In this document: piece after piece, positions 51,417 through 60,221 of the stretch
Position numbering within the stretch: position 1 is the first letter of the stretch
How the letters are laid out: the number at the start of each line of letters is the position of its first letter
Assembly (NCBI RefSeq): GCF_047777555.1
Contig: NZ_JBKEEV010000003.1
Span: 248,001-312,000, forward strand
DNA length: 64,000 nucleotides
DNA from: Clostridium_H sp047777555
GTDB taxonomy: Bacteria; Bacillota; Clostridia; Clostridiales; Clostridiaceae
Reading direction: 5' to 3'
The notes under the pieces: model-generated
Database searches by the model: none
The model's input: only the letters and a program-made list of their open reading frames with translations
What the model was told of the DNA's origin: nothing
Program-made: the position numbers and the translations under genes

Positions 51417-51935
51417 CTAGTAAATAAGTATTCCGATTACTGCTGCAATGAAGGTCATAAGTATTGGATCTATCTTATATTTATATGAAAGTATAAATGC
51501 TCCTATGAATATAAGTATGCTTTTATAATCTATAAAAGCTCCATAAGCAACTAATATGGCTGCTGCAGCTACTAGTCCAACTGTAGCTGGTCTTAATCCT
51601 AAAAAAGCATGTTCAACATATTTATTATTTTTAAATTTTACAAAAAATCGTGTTATTATGAGCATTATTATTATAGATGGTGTTACAACACCAAGGGTTG
51701 CAAATAATGAACCTATTGCGCTATTTACCTTATATCCTACATATGTAGCCATATTTATAGCAACAGGTCCTGGAGTAATTTGAGAAATAGCCACCATATC
51801 AACAAATTCTTTAGCTCCAACCCATTTGTGTATAGATACAACTTCTTGTTGTATCATTGATAGCATAGCGTATCCTCCGCCAAAGCTAAAAAGACCTATT
51901 TTAAAAAATGTGATAAAAAGTCTTAAAAGTATCAT
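51417..51935 (-). CDS. Chromate transporter family protein, second half
   Basis: 172 residues. Short CHR-family protein with FKIGLFSFGGGYAMLSMIQQEVV at the N-terminus, VAISQITPGPVAINMATYVGYK, and several membrane segments. Start overlaps the previous gene by ATGA, so the two are translated together. CHR proteins exist as one long chain or as two short, oppositely oriented halves; this is the latter. The transported anion in an anaerobe is uncertain. Confidence 0.9.
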   Translation of the reverse strand: MILLRLFITFFKIGLFSFGGGYAMLSMIQQEVVSIHKWVGAKEFVDMVAISQITPGPVAINMATYVGYKVNSAIGSLFATLGVVTPSIIIMLIITRFFVKFKNNKYVEHAFLGLRPATVGLVAAAAILVAYGAFIDYKSILIFIGAFILSYKYKIDPILMTFIAAVIGILIY

Positions 51936-52477
51936 TCTTTTTTTCCTCCTATATGTCTCATGTAAAAAATACCACCTAATGCTGAAACTATTATGATTAT
52001 TATAGGAGTTATATCTACAAAGGCTACTAAAATAGCCACTGCAATAGGTATAATTATAGTTTTTCTATTGATTTTAGCGCTTTTGCTCATGTTTATCACT
52101 GGTGCTGCAATAAGAGCTACAACAGCTGGTCTTATTCCCTTAAAAGCTTTTTCTACAAAAACATTATCTTTTATACCTACAAAAAAAGAAGCTATTATTA
52201 AAATTATTAAAAAAGATGGTAAAACTGATCCTAAAGTCGTTGCAAGAACTCCTAAGGCTCCTCCTACCTTGTATCCTACAAACACGGAAGTATTAACTGC
52301 TATAGGACCCGGCGCAGACTGAGCCAATGCTATCATATCCAGATATTCTTCTCTTTCTATCCACTTTTTTCTCTCTACAACTTCTTTTTCAATTAAAGGA
52401 AGCATAGCATATCCTCCGCCGATGGTAAAAGCTCCGATTTTAAAAAAGGCCATAAACATCTCTAGATATTTTTTCAT
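51932..52477 (-). CDS. Chromate transporter family protein, first half
   Basis: 181 residues. Opens with FFKIGAFTIGGGYAMLPLIEKEVV and ALAQSAPGPIAVNTSVFVGYKVGG, the CHR signatures. It pairs with the overlapping downstream gene. ATG behind GGCGGTG. The two proteins are clearly homologous, consistent with an ancestral duplication. Confidence 0.9.
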   Translation of the reverse strand: MKKYLEMFMAFFKIGAFTIGGGYAMLPLIEKEVVERKKWIEREEYLDMIALAQSAPGPIAVNTSVFVGYKVGGALGVLATTLGSVLPSFLIILIIASFFVGIKDNVFVEKAFKGIRPAVVALIAAPVINMSKSAKINRKTIIIPIAVAILVAFVDITPIIIIIVSALGGIFYMRHIGGKKE

Positions 52478-52632
52478 TTAAACACCGCCTAATACATTCT
52501 CTATACTGCTCTTTCATAAATCTAATTATATACATTATATATCAATATTACCACCTATGCAGTAGTAAATTCTATTTTATTTTTTACCGCTTTACTCATT
52601 TAAATACCTATAAATTAGAAATATAGCTCTTT

Positions 52633-53454
52633 TTAAAGCCAAGATATACTAGCTTCTTTTCTTGGTACTGTTCTAAAGTACTTTACATCTGGATATCCTA
52701 TTACCATACATGTTACAACTTGTTTACCCTCTTTAACTCCAAGAAACTCCCTAATCTTTTTACTTCTTTGTGCTGCTCTTACAAAGAAACCGCTAAAAAC
52801 TGTTCCAAGTCCTAAAGCGTTAGTCATAAGCTCCATGTTGGAAGAAGCTAAGGCTCCATTTACTTCTGAATTGGCTGTAACAACTATTACAGCTGGAGCA
52901 TTAAAAAATAATTTATCATTATCTTTAGGATTTTGTTCATATGCATCCTTCATTTTTATCCACATCTGTGCATAATTTTTGAATTTCATAGTTTCTGGAG
53001 TTAAATTAGCTAACATCTGTTCTCCTATTTCTTTTAATGCATCCAATGTTAATATTTTTAGTTTCTCTAATCCTTCTCTTACAACTATATAAGATACATC
53101 TTGCATATTACTTCCTGTTTGAGTGAATCTACCTGCTTCTATAATCTTACGAATTTTTTCTTCTTCCACTTCTTTATCTTTAAATTGTCTTACGCTTCTT
53201 CTAAACTTTATAAAATTTAATAGATTATCTTCATCTATAGAAAATTCTTCTTTATTATAGTCTTTTACATCTTCCATGCTATACTCATCTATGGATACAG
53301 CATTTTTAGGGCATACAGCTATACAATGTCCGCATTTAATGCATGCTGCATTTTTAACATGAGCTTTACCATCTACTATCTCTATATCATTAGGAAAGCA
53401 ATCTTTAACACATTGCCCACATCCTATACATTTTTTAACATCTATTTTTAACAT
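52633..53454 (-). CDS. Ferredoxin-fused nitroreductase-family protein
   Basis: 273 residues from the ATG at 53454, 10 nt after GGGAG; an ATG at 53478 lies upstream of that site. The N-terminus has two [4Fe-4S] motifs (CIGCGQCVKDCFP and CIKCGHCIAVCP). The FMN-binding nitroreductase domain follows, from about residue 75 (FIKFRRSVRQFKDKEV...), with NALGLGTVFSGFF near the end. Electrons probably pass from ferredoxin clusters to FMN and then to an unidentified acceptor. Confidence 0.88.
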   Translation of the reverse strand: MLKIDVKKCIGCGQCVKDCFPNDIEIVDGKAHVKNAACIKCGHCIAVCPKNAVSIDEYSMEDVKDYNKEEFSIDEDNLLNFIKFRRSVRQFKDKEVEEEKIRKIIEAGRFTQTGSNMQDVSYIVVREGLEKLKILTLDALKEIGEQMLANLTPETMKFKNYAQMWIKMKDAYEQNPKDNDKLFFNAPAVIVVTANSEVNGALASSNMELMTNALGLGTVFSGFFVRAAQRSKKIREFLGVKEGKQVVTCMVIGYPDVKYFRTVPRKEASISWL

Positions 53455-53532
53455 ATTTATCTCACTCCCTCTATCCATTAATATGTACTTTTTCTATATA
53501 AAACTTAGTAATTTTATTTTACACAAAAAAAC

Positions 53533-53566
53533 AAAATCCTGTAAACTATAATGTTTACAGGATTTT
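53533..53566 (-). terminator. Terminator of tRNA-Trp
   Basis: AAAATCCTGTAAAC/GTTTACAGGATTTT, 14-bp perfect stem with a 6-nt loop, 2 bp past the tRNA end. Confidence 0.85.
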
Positions 53567-53567
53567 C

Positions 53568-53643
53568 TGGCAGGGGCAGTAGGACTCGAACCCACAACCA
53601 ATGGTTTTGGAGACCACTACTCTACCAATTGAGCCATACCCCT
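53568..53643 (-). tRNA. tRNA-Trp (anticodon CCA)
   Basis: 76 nt with encoded CCA. Acceptor arms AGGGGTA and TGCCCCT with discriminator G, D-arm GGCTC-AATTGGTA-GAGT, anticodon loop CTCCAAA, and T-loop GGGTTCGAGTCC. Monocistronic with its own terminator. Confidence 0.96.
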
Positions 53644-53861
53644 TCGTGACGAAGTTTATTGTATCATGTATTTTCTAAATATGCAATACATTTTTTAAAA
53701 TTTTTTCTTATTCTTTAAATCTGCCTTATTTATAATAAAATTATGAGAACTCAATAACATCTTTCATTATAACCTAAGCTTGAGATTATACATTTCAAAT
53801 TATGCTATATTATGCTAAAATTATTCTGATATACTATATTATACAAGGAAGAGGTACAATA

Positions 53862-55091
53862 ATGGAAATAAGTTTAGGTAAAACCGTAAGAGCTATGTCT
53901 ATAGCCCTTGATTTAATAGAAATAAGTTCCCTAGAGGATAAAAATATAATAGAAAATGTTTCAAATGTAAATTACTCCAATCATGAATTCACTCATCATT
54001 CTAATAGAACTGCTTATATAGCTCTAAAGATAGGCAGCTTTCTAAATTTAAGTAAAGAAAATATGATGCGTTTATATACCTGTGCTCTTTTACATGATAT
54101 AGGAGCTGCTAATAGCTTAAAACCAAGCCATTCCTCTTGTGATTTTATAAAAGAACACTGTATTAAAGGCTGTGAAATAATTAAGCCTTTTCCCATTTTG
54201 AGTGGAATTTCCGAAATAATTTTGTATCATCATGAAAATTATGATGGGACTGGCCCTATGAATATAAAGGAAGATGATATTCCAATAGAAAGTCAAATAA
54301 TACGACTTGCTGACTTAGTAGAGTTATTATACCAAGAAAAACTACCGCCATATAAGCAGCAAGGTCATATAACTAATTGGGTAATCTCTCATTCTAATAC
54401 TATATTCTCCAGAAAAATAGTAGATGCTTTTTTAAAAGCTTCTTCTACTGATACCTTCTGGTTTGATCTTGAAAACATAGGCTTTATAGATTTTATATTA
54501 GATGAAATTTCTCCTAGCTTAGATATAACTTTGAACTTAGAACACTTTGAAACCATAGCCTCTATTTTTTCAAACATAATTGACTCAAAGAGCAAGTTCA
54601 CAGCTGTTCACTCTAAAGGAATTTCAGAGTTAGCTTTTAATGTATCAAATCACTTAAGATACTCTGATGAGAAGTGCAAGAAAATGAGAATTGCAGGTCT
54701 TCTTCATGATATAGGCAAGGTGGCTATTCCATCCAAAATACTAGATAAAAATGGTCCCCTTACTAAAGAAGAATTCTCTATAATTAAATCTCATGTATAC
54801 TACACTTCGATTATATTGAGAAAAATAGATGGAATAGAAGATATAAACGAATGGGCTTCAAATCATCATGAAAAATTAAATGGAACAGGATATCCTAGAA
54901 AACTATGCTCAAAAGATTTGGGTGAAGAATCAAGGATTATGGCAGTCTGTGATATATATCAAGCTTTAACTGAAGACAGGCCTTATAGAAAAGGACTAAG
55001 CACGGATAAAGCCTTTTCTATAATGAGTGACATGGCTTCATCCAATTTTATATGTAAGAAATCCTTATCTTATTTAAAAGAAGCTTTATAA
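53862..55091 (+). CDS. Tandem HD-GYP domain protein
   Basis: 409 residues from the ATG at 53862, preceded by AAGGAAGAGG. The N-terminal half has an HD core (HHSNRTAYIALKIG, LLHDIG, HCIKGCEI, YHHENYDGTGP) that lacks the full GYP. The C-terminal half has HSKGIS, LLHDIGKVAIPSKILDKNGPLT, HVYYT and NHHEKLNGTGYP, close to the HHExxDGxGYP signature. It may degrade cyclic di-GMP, through the second domain at least. No membrane or sensor part. Confidence 0.85.
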   Translation: MEISLGKTVRAMSIALDLIEISSLEDKNIIENVSNVNYSNHEFTHHSNRTAYIALKIGSFLNLSKENMMRLYTCALLHDIGAANSLKPSHSSCDFIKEHCIKGCEIIKPFPILSGISEIILYHHENYDGTGPMNIKEDDIPIESQIIRLADLVELLYQEKLPPYKQQGHITNWVISHSNTIFSRKIVDAFLKASSTDTFWFDLENIGFIDFILDEISPSLDITLNLEHFETIASIFSNIIDSKSKFTAVHSKGISELAFNVSNHLRYSDEKCKKMRIAGLLHDIGKVAIPSKILDKNGPLTKEEFSIIKSHVYYTSIILRKIDGIEDINEWASNHHEKLNGTGYPRKLCSKDLGEESRIMAVCDIYQALTEDRPYRKGLSTDKAFSIMSDMASSNFICKKSLSYLKEAL

Positions 55092-55107
55092 TAGTATGTT
55101 ATTTATA

Positions 55108-55137
55108 AAACTCTATCTTAATCATTAGATAGAGTTT
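55108..55137 (+). terminator. Terminator of the HD-GYP gene
   Basis: AAACTCTATCT/AGATAGAGTTT perfect stem with an 8-nt loop, 16 bp past the stop. Confidence 0.75.
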
Positions 55138-55215
55138 CTGTATGCTTTTATTTTCCTAGATTTTAGTATACAATAACTAATGATATAAAAAGTTTCGACT
55201 TAGGAGTGAATAACT

Positions 55216-55674
55216 ATGGAATTTATAGTTGATAATGTAGATAAAACTATTGATATAGGCATGCAAATAGGCAGATTAGCAAATAGTGGAGATATCATTT
55301 GTCTTATCGGAGATTTAGGAACAGGAAAAACCCATATTACAAAAGGAATTGCTAAAGGCCTCGGAATAGACGACCATATAACAAGTCCTACCTTTGGTAT
55401 AGTAAATGAATATGAGGGTAGGCATAAATTATATCATTTTGATGTATATAGAGTTAATGATCCAGATGAAATAGAAGCTATAGGCTTTGACGAATACATA
55501 TTTTCCGATGCTGTAAGCATAATTGAATGGGCAAATTATATTGAGGAGTTGATTCCTCAAGAACATTTAAGAATAATAATGGAAAAAATGCCTGAAATGG
55601 GGGATAACTATAGAAAAATAACTATCAAATATTATGGAAATAGATATGAATATGTAAAGGAGATTAAAATATGA
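55216..55674 (+). CDS. tsaE: tRNA threonylcarbamoylation ATPase TsaE
   Basis: 152 residues. Walker A GDLGTGKTHITKG, then TSPTFGIVNEY and the HFDVYRV motif typical of TsaE. It drives the TsaBD complex for t6A37 synthesis. ATG behind TAGGAG. Its stop overlaps the start of tsaB by 4 bp. Confidence 0.95.
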   Translation: MEFIVDNVDKTIDIGMQIGRLANSGDIICLIGDLGTGKTHITKGIAKGLGIDDHITSPTFGIVNEYEGRHKLYHFDVYRVNDPDEIEAIGFDEYIFSDAVSIIEWANYIEELIPQEHLRIIMEKMPEMGDNYRKITIKYYGNRYEYVKEIKI

Positions 55675-56387
55675 AAGTACTTAGTATAGATTCTTCTACA
55701 GCCAGTGCTGCCTGTGCTGTCGTTGAAGATGGCAAATTGCTCGGAGAGATTGTATTAAATGATAAAAAACAGCATTCTGTTATTTTAATGCCCATAATCG
55801 ATTCTTTATTAAACAACCTAAAATTAGATATTAACGATATAGATGCTTTTATCGTGTCCAGCGGTCCTGGTTCTTTTACAGGACTTAGAATAGGCATGGC
55901 AACAGCAAAAGGTCTTGCTCAAGCTAATAATAAACCTTTTATAGGGATTTCCTCATTGGATGCTCTTGCTTTTAATTTAGCCTATACTCCTGGATTAGTA
56001 TGTCCTATTTTAGATGCTTTAAGAGATAACGTATATACTGCACTGTACTCATTTAGTGATGGCAACTTAAAAAGAGTATCAGATTATATGGCTATTCACA
56101 TAGATGAGCTTATCTCTATTATAAAAGAAAAATCTCCTGCTAACATAAGCTTTATAGGAGATGCTGTACCTAAATTTAGAGATAAATTAGAAAAAAGCTT
56201 CCACCAGGTTCTCTTTGCTCCTGCTCATCTTAATTTAGCTAGAGCGTCATCTTTAGGAGAATTAGGCCTTATTAAATTAAAAGAAGGTCATGAAGACAAT
56301 TTATTAACCTTCTCTCCAATTTATATAAGAAAATCTCAAGCCGAAAGAGAATATGAAGAAAAAACAGGGGTTAGCGTAGATGAATAA
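55671..56387 (+). CDS. tsaB: tRNA threonylcarbamoylation dimerisation protein TsaB
   Basis: 238 residues. ASKHA-like paralogue of TsaD: LSIDSSTASAACAVVEDGKLLGE, and VSSGPGSFTGLRIGMATAKGLAQA. It stabilises and activates TsaD. Coupled by overlaps to tsaE before and rimI after. Confidence 0.95.
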   Translation: MKVLSIDSSTASAACAVVEDGKLLGEIVLNDKKQHSVILMPIIDSLLNNLKLDINDIDAFIVSSGPGSFTGLRIGMATAKGLAQANNKPFIGISSLDALAFNLAYTPGLVCPILDALRDNVYTALYSFSDGNLKRVSDYMAIHIDELISIIKEKSPANISFIGDAVPKFRDKLEKSFHQVLFAPAHLNLARASSLGELGLIKLKEGHEDNLLTFSPIYIRKSQAEREYEEKTGVSVDE

Positions 56388-56826
56388 TTTAGTAGTTCAT
56401 GAAATAGAAGAATGTGATTTAGAAGATGTTTTAAACATATATAATTTAAGCTTCGCTCCACCCTGGAACTTGAGTTCTTTAAAAAATGAGCTAAAAAATA
56501 AATTTTCAAAATATATTGTAGTAAAAAAAGAAGACAAGGTTATAGGTTTTGCCGCTCTATGGATTATATTAGATGAAGTTAATATAATAAACATAGCTAT
56601 TCACCCTGATTATAGAGGCATAGGTGCAAGTAATCTATTAATGGATGCCATAATAGATATTTGCAAAGAGCGTAAAATTCCTTCTATTACCCTTGAGGTT
56701 AGATCAAATAATATAGTTGCTCAAAATCTCTATAAAAAATACGGTTTCACAGGAGAAGGACTTCGTAAAAATTACTATGGAGAAGGACTTCATGCAATAA
56801 TCATGTGGAAGAGAAACATCCTGTGA
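56380..56826 (+). CDS. rimI: Ribosomal protein S18 alanine N-acetyltransferase RimI
   Basis: 148 residues, GNAT fold. The acetyl-CoA loop is IAIHPDYRGIGASNLLMDAI, followed by TLEVRSNNIVAQNLYKKYGFTGEGLRKNYY. It overlaps tsaB by 8 bp. The tsaB-rimI pairing is common in Firmicutes and supports the RimI call over a generic acetyltransferase. Confidence 0.9.
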   Translation: MNNLVVHEIEECDLEDVLNIYNLSFAPPWNLSSLKNELKNKFSKYIVVKKEDKVIGFAALWIILDEVNIINIAIHPDYRGIGASNLLMDAIIDICKERKIPSITLEVRSNNIVAQNLYKKYGFTGEGLRKNYYGEGLHAIIMWKRNIL

Positions 56827-56837
56827 GTTATATATAA

Positions 56838-56867
56838 AAAAGGAAGCTGCCATGGCAACTTCCTTTT
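56838..56867. terminator. Convergent terminator (rimI / ribU)
   Basis: AAAAGGAAGCTGCC/GGCAACTTCCTTTT with one mismatch; A- and T-tracts serve both directions. Confidence 0.8.
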
Positions 56868-56870
56868 CTA

Positions 56871-57491
56871 TTACGCTATTCTTCTATTATCTTTCACAAC
56901 CTCGTTATGAAGCATAGGAGATACTCTCTTATATAAAGGCACAGTTACTGCAGATACTACTATTCCTTTTAATAAATTGAATGGGAATATAGACCACATA
57001 ACTAAGTCCTTTACAGTTTTTATATTAGGATTAACGGCTGCACCCATAGCTACAAAAGCATCTATTGGAGCCTTATAAACCTTAGCATATAAAGGCAATA
57101 ATACTGTATAGTTTAATACTGATGCTACTAATGACATTACAATTGAACCAACAACTAGTCCCAAAATTGCAGTTTTCTTTGACTTGTTAACTCTATATAT
57201 AGTTCCTGCTGTTACTGCCAAAGTTGCACCTACAGCAAAGTTAGCAAATTCTCCAACAAATCCTGTTTGAGTACCTTTAAAAACTATGTGTAGTATATTC
57301 TTTAGTAGTTCGATACCAATTCCTGCTGCTGGTCCTAAAGCAAAAGCACCAAAGAGAGCTGGTAAGTCACTCAAATCGATCTTTAAAAAGCTAGGAAAGA
57401 TTGGTAGCGGTACTTCAAGGAACATAAGTATAAATGCCATTACTGATAATAGTGAAATTTTAATCATTGTGTTTAACCCTTTTTGTCTCAT
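56871..57491 (-). CDS. ribU: Riboflavin ECF transporter S component RibU
   Basis: 206 residues from the ATG at 57491, which has GGGGG 7 nt upstream; an earlier in-frame start at 57521 lies before that site. Membrane protein with about six segments: MIKISLLSVMAFILMFLEVPLPIFPSFLKIDLSDLPALFGAFALGP is the typical ECF-S opening. KLDLSD-type and GI.IELLKNI motifs are present. It binds riboflavin for uptake via shared EcfAAT, not encoded here. The FMN riboswitch leader fixes the substrate. Confidence 0.92.
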   Translation of the reverse strand: MRQKGLNTMIKISLLSVMAFILMFLEVPLPIFPSFLKIDLSDLPALFGAFALGPAAGIGIELLKNILHIVFKGTQTGFVGEFANFAVGATLAVTAGTIYRVNKSKKTAILGLVVGSIVMSLVASVLNYTVLLPLYAKVYKAPIDAFVAMGAAVNPNIKTVKDLVMWSIFPFNLLKGIVVSAVTVPLYKRVSPMLHNEVVKDNRRIA

Positions 57492-57548
57492 ATAAATACC
57501 CCCTATTTTTTGTATCTCCAAGGGTATTGGCAGAAGTTAAATTAAAAA

Positions 57549-57577
57549 GCCCTGACAATTCTAAAAATCGTCAGGGC
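57549..57577 (-). terminator. Terminator downstream of the FMN riboswitch
   Basis: On the minus strand GCCCTGAC pairs with GTCAGGGC, followed by TTTTT, 58 bp before ribU. The CAGGGC sequence also occurs at the 5' edge of the aptamer (CTTCAGGGCAGGG). Confidence 0.85.
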
Positions 57578-57607
57578 AAAAAAATCTCAAATATACTCTA
57601 CCTTTAC

Positions 57608-57719
57608 CTTCTTCCATCCAGACTTTACTGTCGGTCTTGGAGTTTCACCAAGTCAGCCGTATAAAATTATACGGGTCGCGGACTATACCGCCGGTCGGGA
57701 ATTCCACCCTGCCCTGAAG
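57608..57719 (-). promoter_or_regulatory. FMN riboswitch (RFN element) of ribU
   Basis: The minus strand carries the RFN consensus: CTTCAGGGCAGGGTG at the 5' end, AATTCCCGACCGGCGGTA, AGTCCGCGACCC, a variable arm, CTTGGTGAAACTCCAAGACCGACAGT, and GTCTGGATGGAAGAAG. With FMN bound the downstream terminator should form and stop ribU transcription. Confidence 0.97.
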
Positions 57720-57884
57720 ATATATTATTTTATTGTTTTATTTCTACAACCCTATTATACATATCTCACTTATAAAAATCAAGTTAAAATTTAAATTGGT
57801 GTCTTATCCCTAAACTTCCTAGACTCATCCATCACTTCTTAGCTTCTCCACCAAGAAAATTTCTATGCAATTTTCTCATACTTC

Positions 57885-60041
57885 TTATTTCTTCATAGTA
57901 AGAGCAATTCTTCCTCTCTTCTCATCAACTTCCAATACACGTACTTCTACAATGTCTCCTACTTTAACTACGTCAAGAGGATGCTTTACAAATCTGTCTG
58001 CTAATTGACTTATATGAACAAGACCATCTTGATGAACTCCTATATCTACAAATGCTCCAAAGTCCGCTACATTTCTCACAGTACCTGTTAATGCCATTCC
58101 TGGTTGTAATTGATTTATATCAACTATTCCTTTTTTAAATATTGGCTTTGGAAGTTCTTCTCTTGGGTCACGTCCAGGCTTTTTAATCTCTTTTATTATA
58201 TCTTGAAGAGTAGGAACTCCTATTTCTAACTTTTCAGCTAAATTTTCTAATCCTACTTCCTTAATTTTATCATCTATATCTAAAAGTTTGCCTTTTCTTA
58301 CATCTTCCTCTGAATAGCTTAATAGTTTTAAAAGTTCCTTTGCTGCCTTATAAGATTCTGGGTGAACAGCAGTGTTGTCTAAAACTTCTTTGCTTTCCGG
58401 AACTCTCAAAAATCCTGCACACTGCTCATAAGCCTTAGGCCCAAGTCTCTTTACCTTTAGGAGCTCTTTTCTATCTTTGAACTTTCCATTTTCTTCTCTA
58501 TAGTCTACAATGTTTTTTGCAATAGTTGAATTTATACCAGATATATATGATAGCAAAGATGGTGTTGCTATATTAAGATCAACTCCAACGCTATTTACTA
58601 CATCTTCTACTACTCCTCCTAGAGATTCATCCAATCTTTTTGGAGTTACATCATGCTGATACTGTCCTACCCCTATAGACTTAGGATCAATCTTTACAAG
58701 TTCTGCCATAGGATCTTGCAGTCTGCGTCCTATGGATATTGCTCCCCTTAAAGATACATTTATATCAGGATATTCTTTAGATGCAAGCTCCGAAGCTGAA
58801 TAAACTGATGCTCCTGCTTCAGATACAACCACATAGAATAAGTCCTTTCCACTTTCCTTCTTTACTTCATCAATGAGCCTTGCTAAAACTTCTTCTGACT
58901 CTCTACTTGCTGTACCATTTCCTAGAGATATTACATCCACATTATGTTTATATACTAATTCTTTTAATATTTTTATTGAACCTTCTATGTCATTCTGTGG
59001 TGCTGTAGCGTACACTGTTGCTGTGTCAAGAAGCTTTCCTGTATCATCTAAAACGGCTATCTTACACCCTGTTCTAAATCCTGGGTCATATCCAAGAACA
59101 ACCTTTCCTTTTATAGGAGCTTGAAGTAAAAGTGCTTTTAAATTAGCTTTAAACACTTCTATAGCTCCTTCTTCTCCCTTTTCCGTAAGTTCTGACCTTA
59201 TCTCTCTTTCTATTGAAGGGTAAATTAATCTCTTTAGAGAATCTTCTGCTGCTTCTAATATATATTTATCTGTAATTTCATTACCCTTAACAACTTTTCT
59301 ATTTATGTATTCTATTATTTTATTCATATCGCTTGTAACTTTAACTGATAATATCTTTTCTTTTTCCCCTCTATTTATAGCAAGTATTCTGTGTGAAGGA
59401 ATTTTTGAAACGGCTTCTGAGTAATTATAGTACATCTCATAAGGTGTTGGTTCTTCGCTGCTTCCGCTGCATTCAATTAATCCATGTTTTCTAACAAATT
59501 CTCTTATCCACTTTCTGTATTCAGCATCATCTGATATAACCTCAGCAATTATATCTTTAGCTCCACTTAAGGCTTCTTCTACAGAGGTTACTTCTTTTTC
59601 TTCATTTATAAATTCTTTTGCATATTCCTCAATATCATTTTTAAATTCGCCGCTTAAAATAGCATCTGCAAGAGGCTGTAATCCTTTATCCACTGCAATA
59701 GTAGCCCTTGTTCTTTTCTTTGGCTTGAAAGGTCTATATATATCTTCTACTTCAGTTAAAGTCTCAGCTTTTTCTATCTGAAGTTTTAATTCTTCTGTAA
59801 TTTTTCCCTGTTCTGTTATTATTCTTATTATATCTTCTTTTCTATCTTCCAAATTTCTTAAATATGTAAGTCTTTCAGCAAGACTTCTTAAAACTATATC
59901 ATCAAGGCCTCCTGTTTTTTCCTTTCTGTATCTCGCTATAAAAGGAACAGTATTACCGTCATCTAAAAGTTGTACTACACTGTTTACTTGATTTAATCCT
60001 ATATTAAATTCTTTAGCTAATCTGTTATTAATATTGGTCAT
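57885..60041 (-). CDS. tex: Tex-family RNA-binding transcription accessory protein
   Basis: 718 residues from the ATG at 60041 behind TGGAGG; an ATG four codons earlier precedes the site. Domains in order: Tex N-terminal helical domain (about 1-200), YqgF/RNase H-like domain with GYDPGFRTGCKIAVLD (about 325-450), helix-hairpin-helix region (about 480-560), and C-terminal S1 domain (about 640-716; GMALTGTVRNVADFGAFVDIGVHQDGLVHISQL). It binds RNA and influences transcription and translation. Monocistronic. Confidence 0.95.
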   Translation of the reverse strand: MTNINNRLAKEFNIGLNQVNSVVQLLDDGNTVPFIARYRKEKTGGLDDIVLRSLAERLTYLRNLEDRKEDIIRIITEQGKITEELKLQIEKAETLTEVEDIYRPFKPKKRTRATIAVDKGLQPLADAILSGEFKNDIEEYAKEFINEEKEVTSVEEALSGAKDIIAEVISDDAEYRKWIREFVRKHGLIECSGSSEEPTPYEMYYNYSEAVSKIPSHRILAINRGEKEKILSVKVTSDMNKIIEYINRKVVKGNEITDKYILEAAEDSLKRLIYPSIEREIRSELTEKGEEGAIEVFKANLKALLLQAPIKGKVVLGYDPGFRTGCKIAVLDDTGKLLDTATVYATAPQNDIEGSIKILKELVYKHNVDVISLGNGTASRESEEVLARLIDEVKKESGKDLFYVVVSEAGASVYSASELASKEYPDINVSLRGAISIGRRLQDPMAELVKIDPKSIGVGQYQHDVTPKRLDESLGGVVEDVVNSVGVDLNIATPSLLSYISGINSTIAKNIVDYREENGKFKDRKELLKVKRLGPKAYEQCAGFLRVPESKEVLDNTAVHPESYKAAKELLKLLSYSEEDVRKGKLLDIDDKIKEVGLENLAEKLEIGVPTLQDIIKEIKKPGRDPREELPKPIFKKGIVDINQLQPGMALTGTVRNVADFGAFVDIGVHQDGLVHISQLADRFVKHPLDVVKVGDIVEVRVLEVDEKRGRIALTMKK

Positions 60042-60221
60042 AGTTACCTCCATTCAAATTTTCCTACTCTATTTTAAGTAAATTAATACTTATATCTTTA
60101 AAAATATGTAATTTTCACATCTCAAATTTTACATTAATGGGGTTAAAAAGTCCAATCTTTCATCATATATTATTTTTTCCATTCATAACTATATATATAT
60201 TAATTTATAAGGAGTTTAAAT

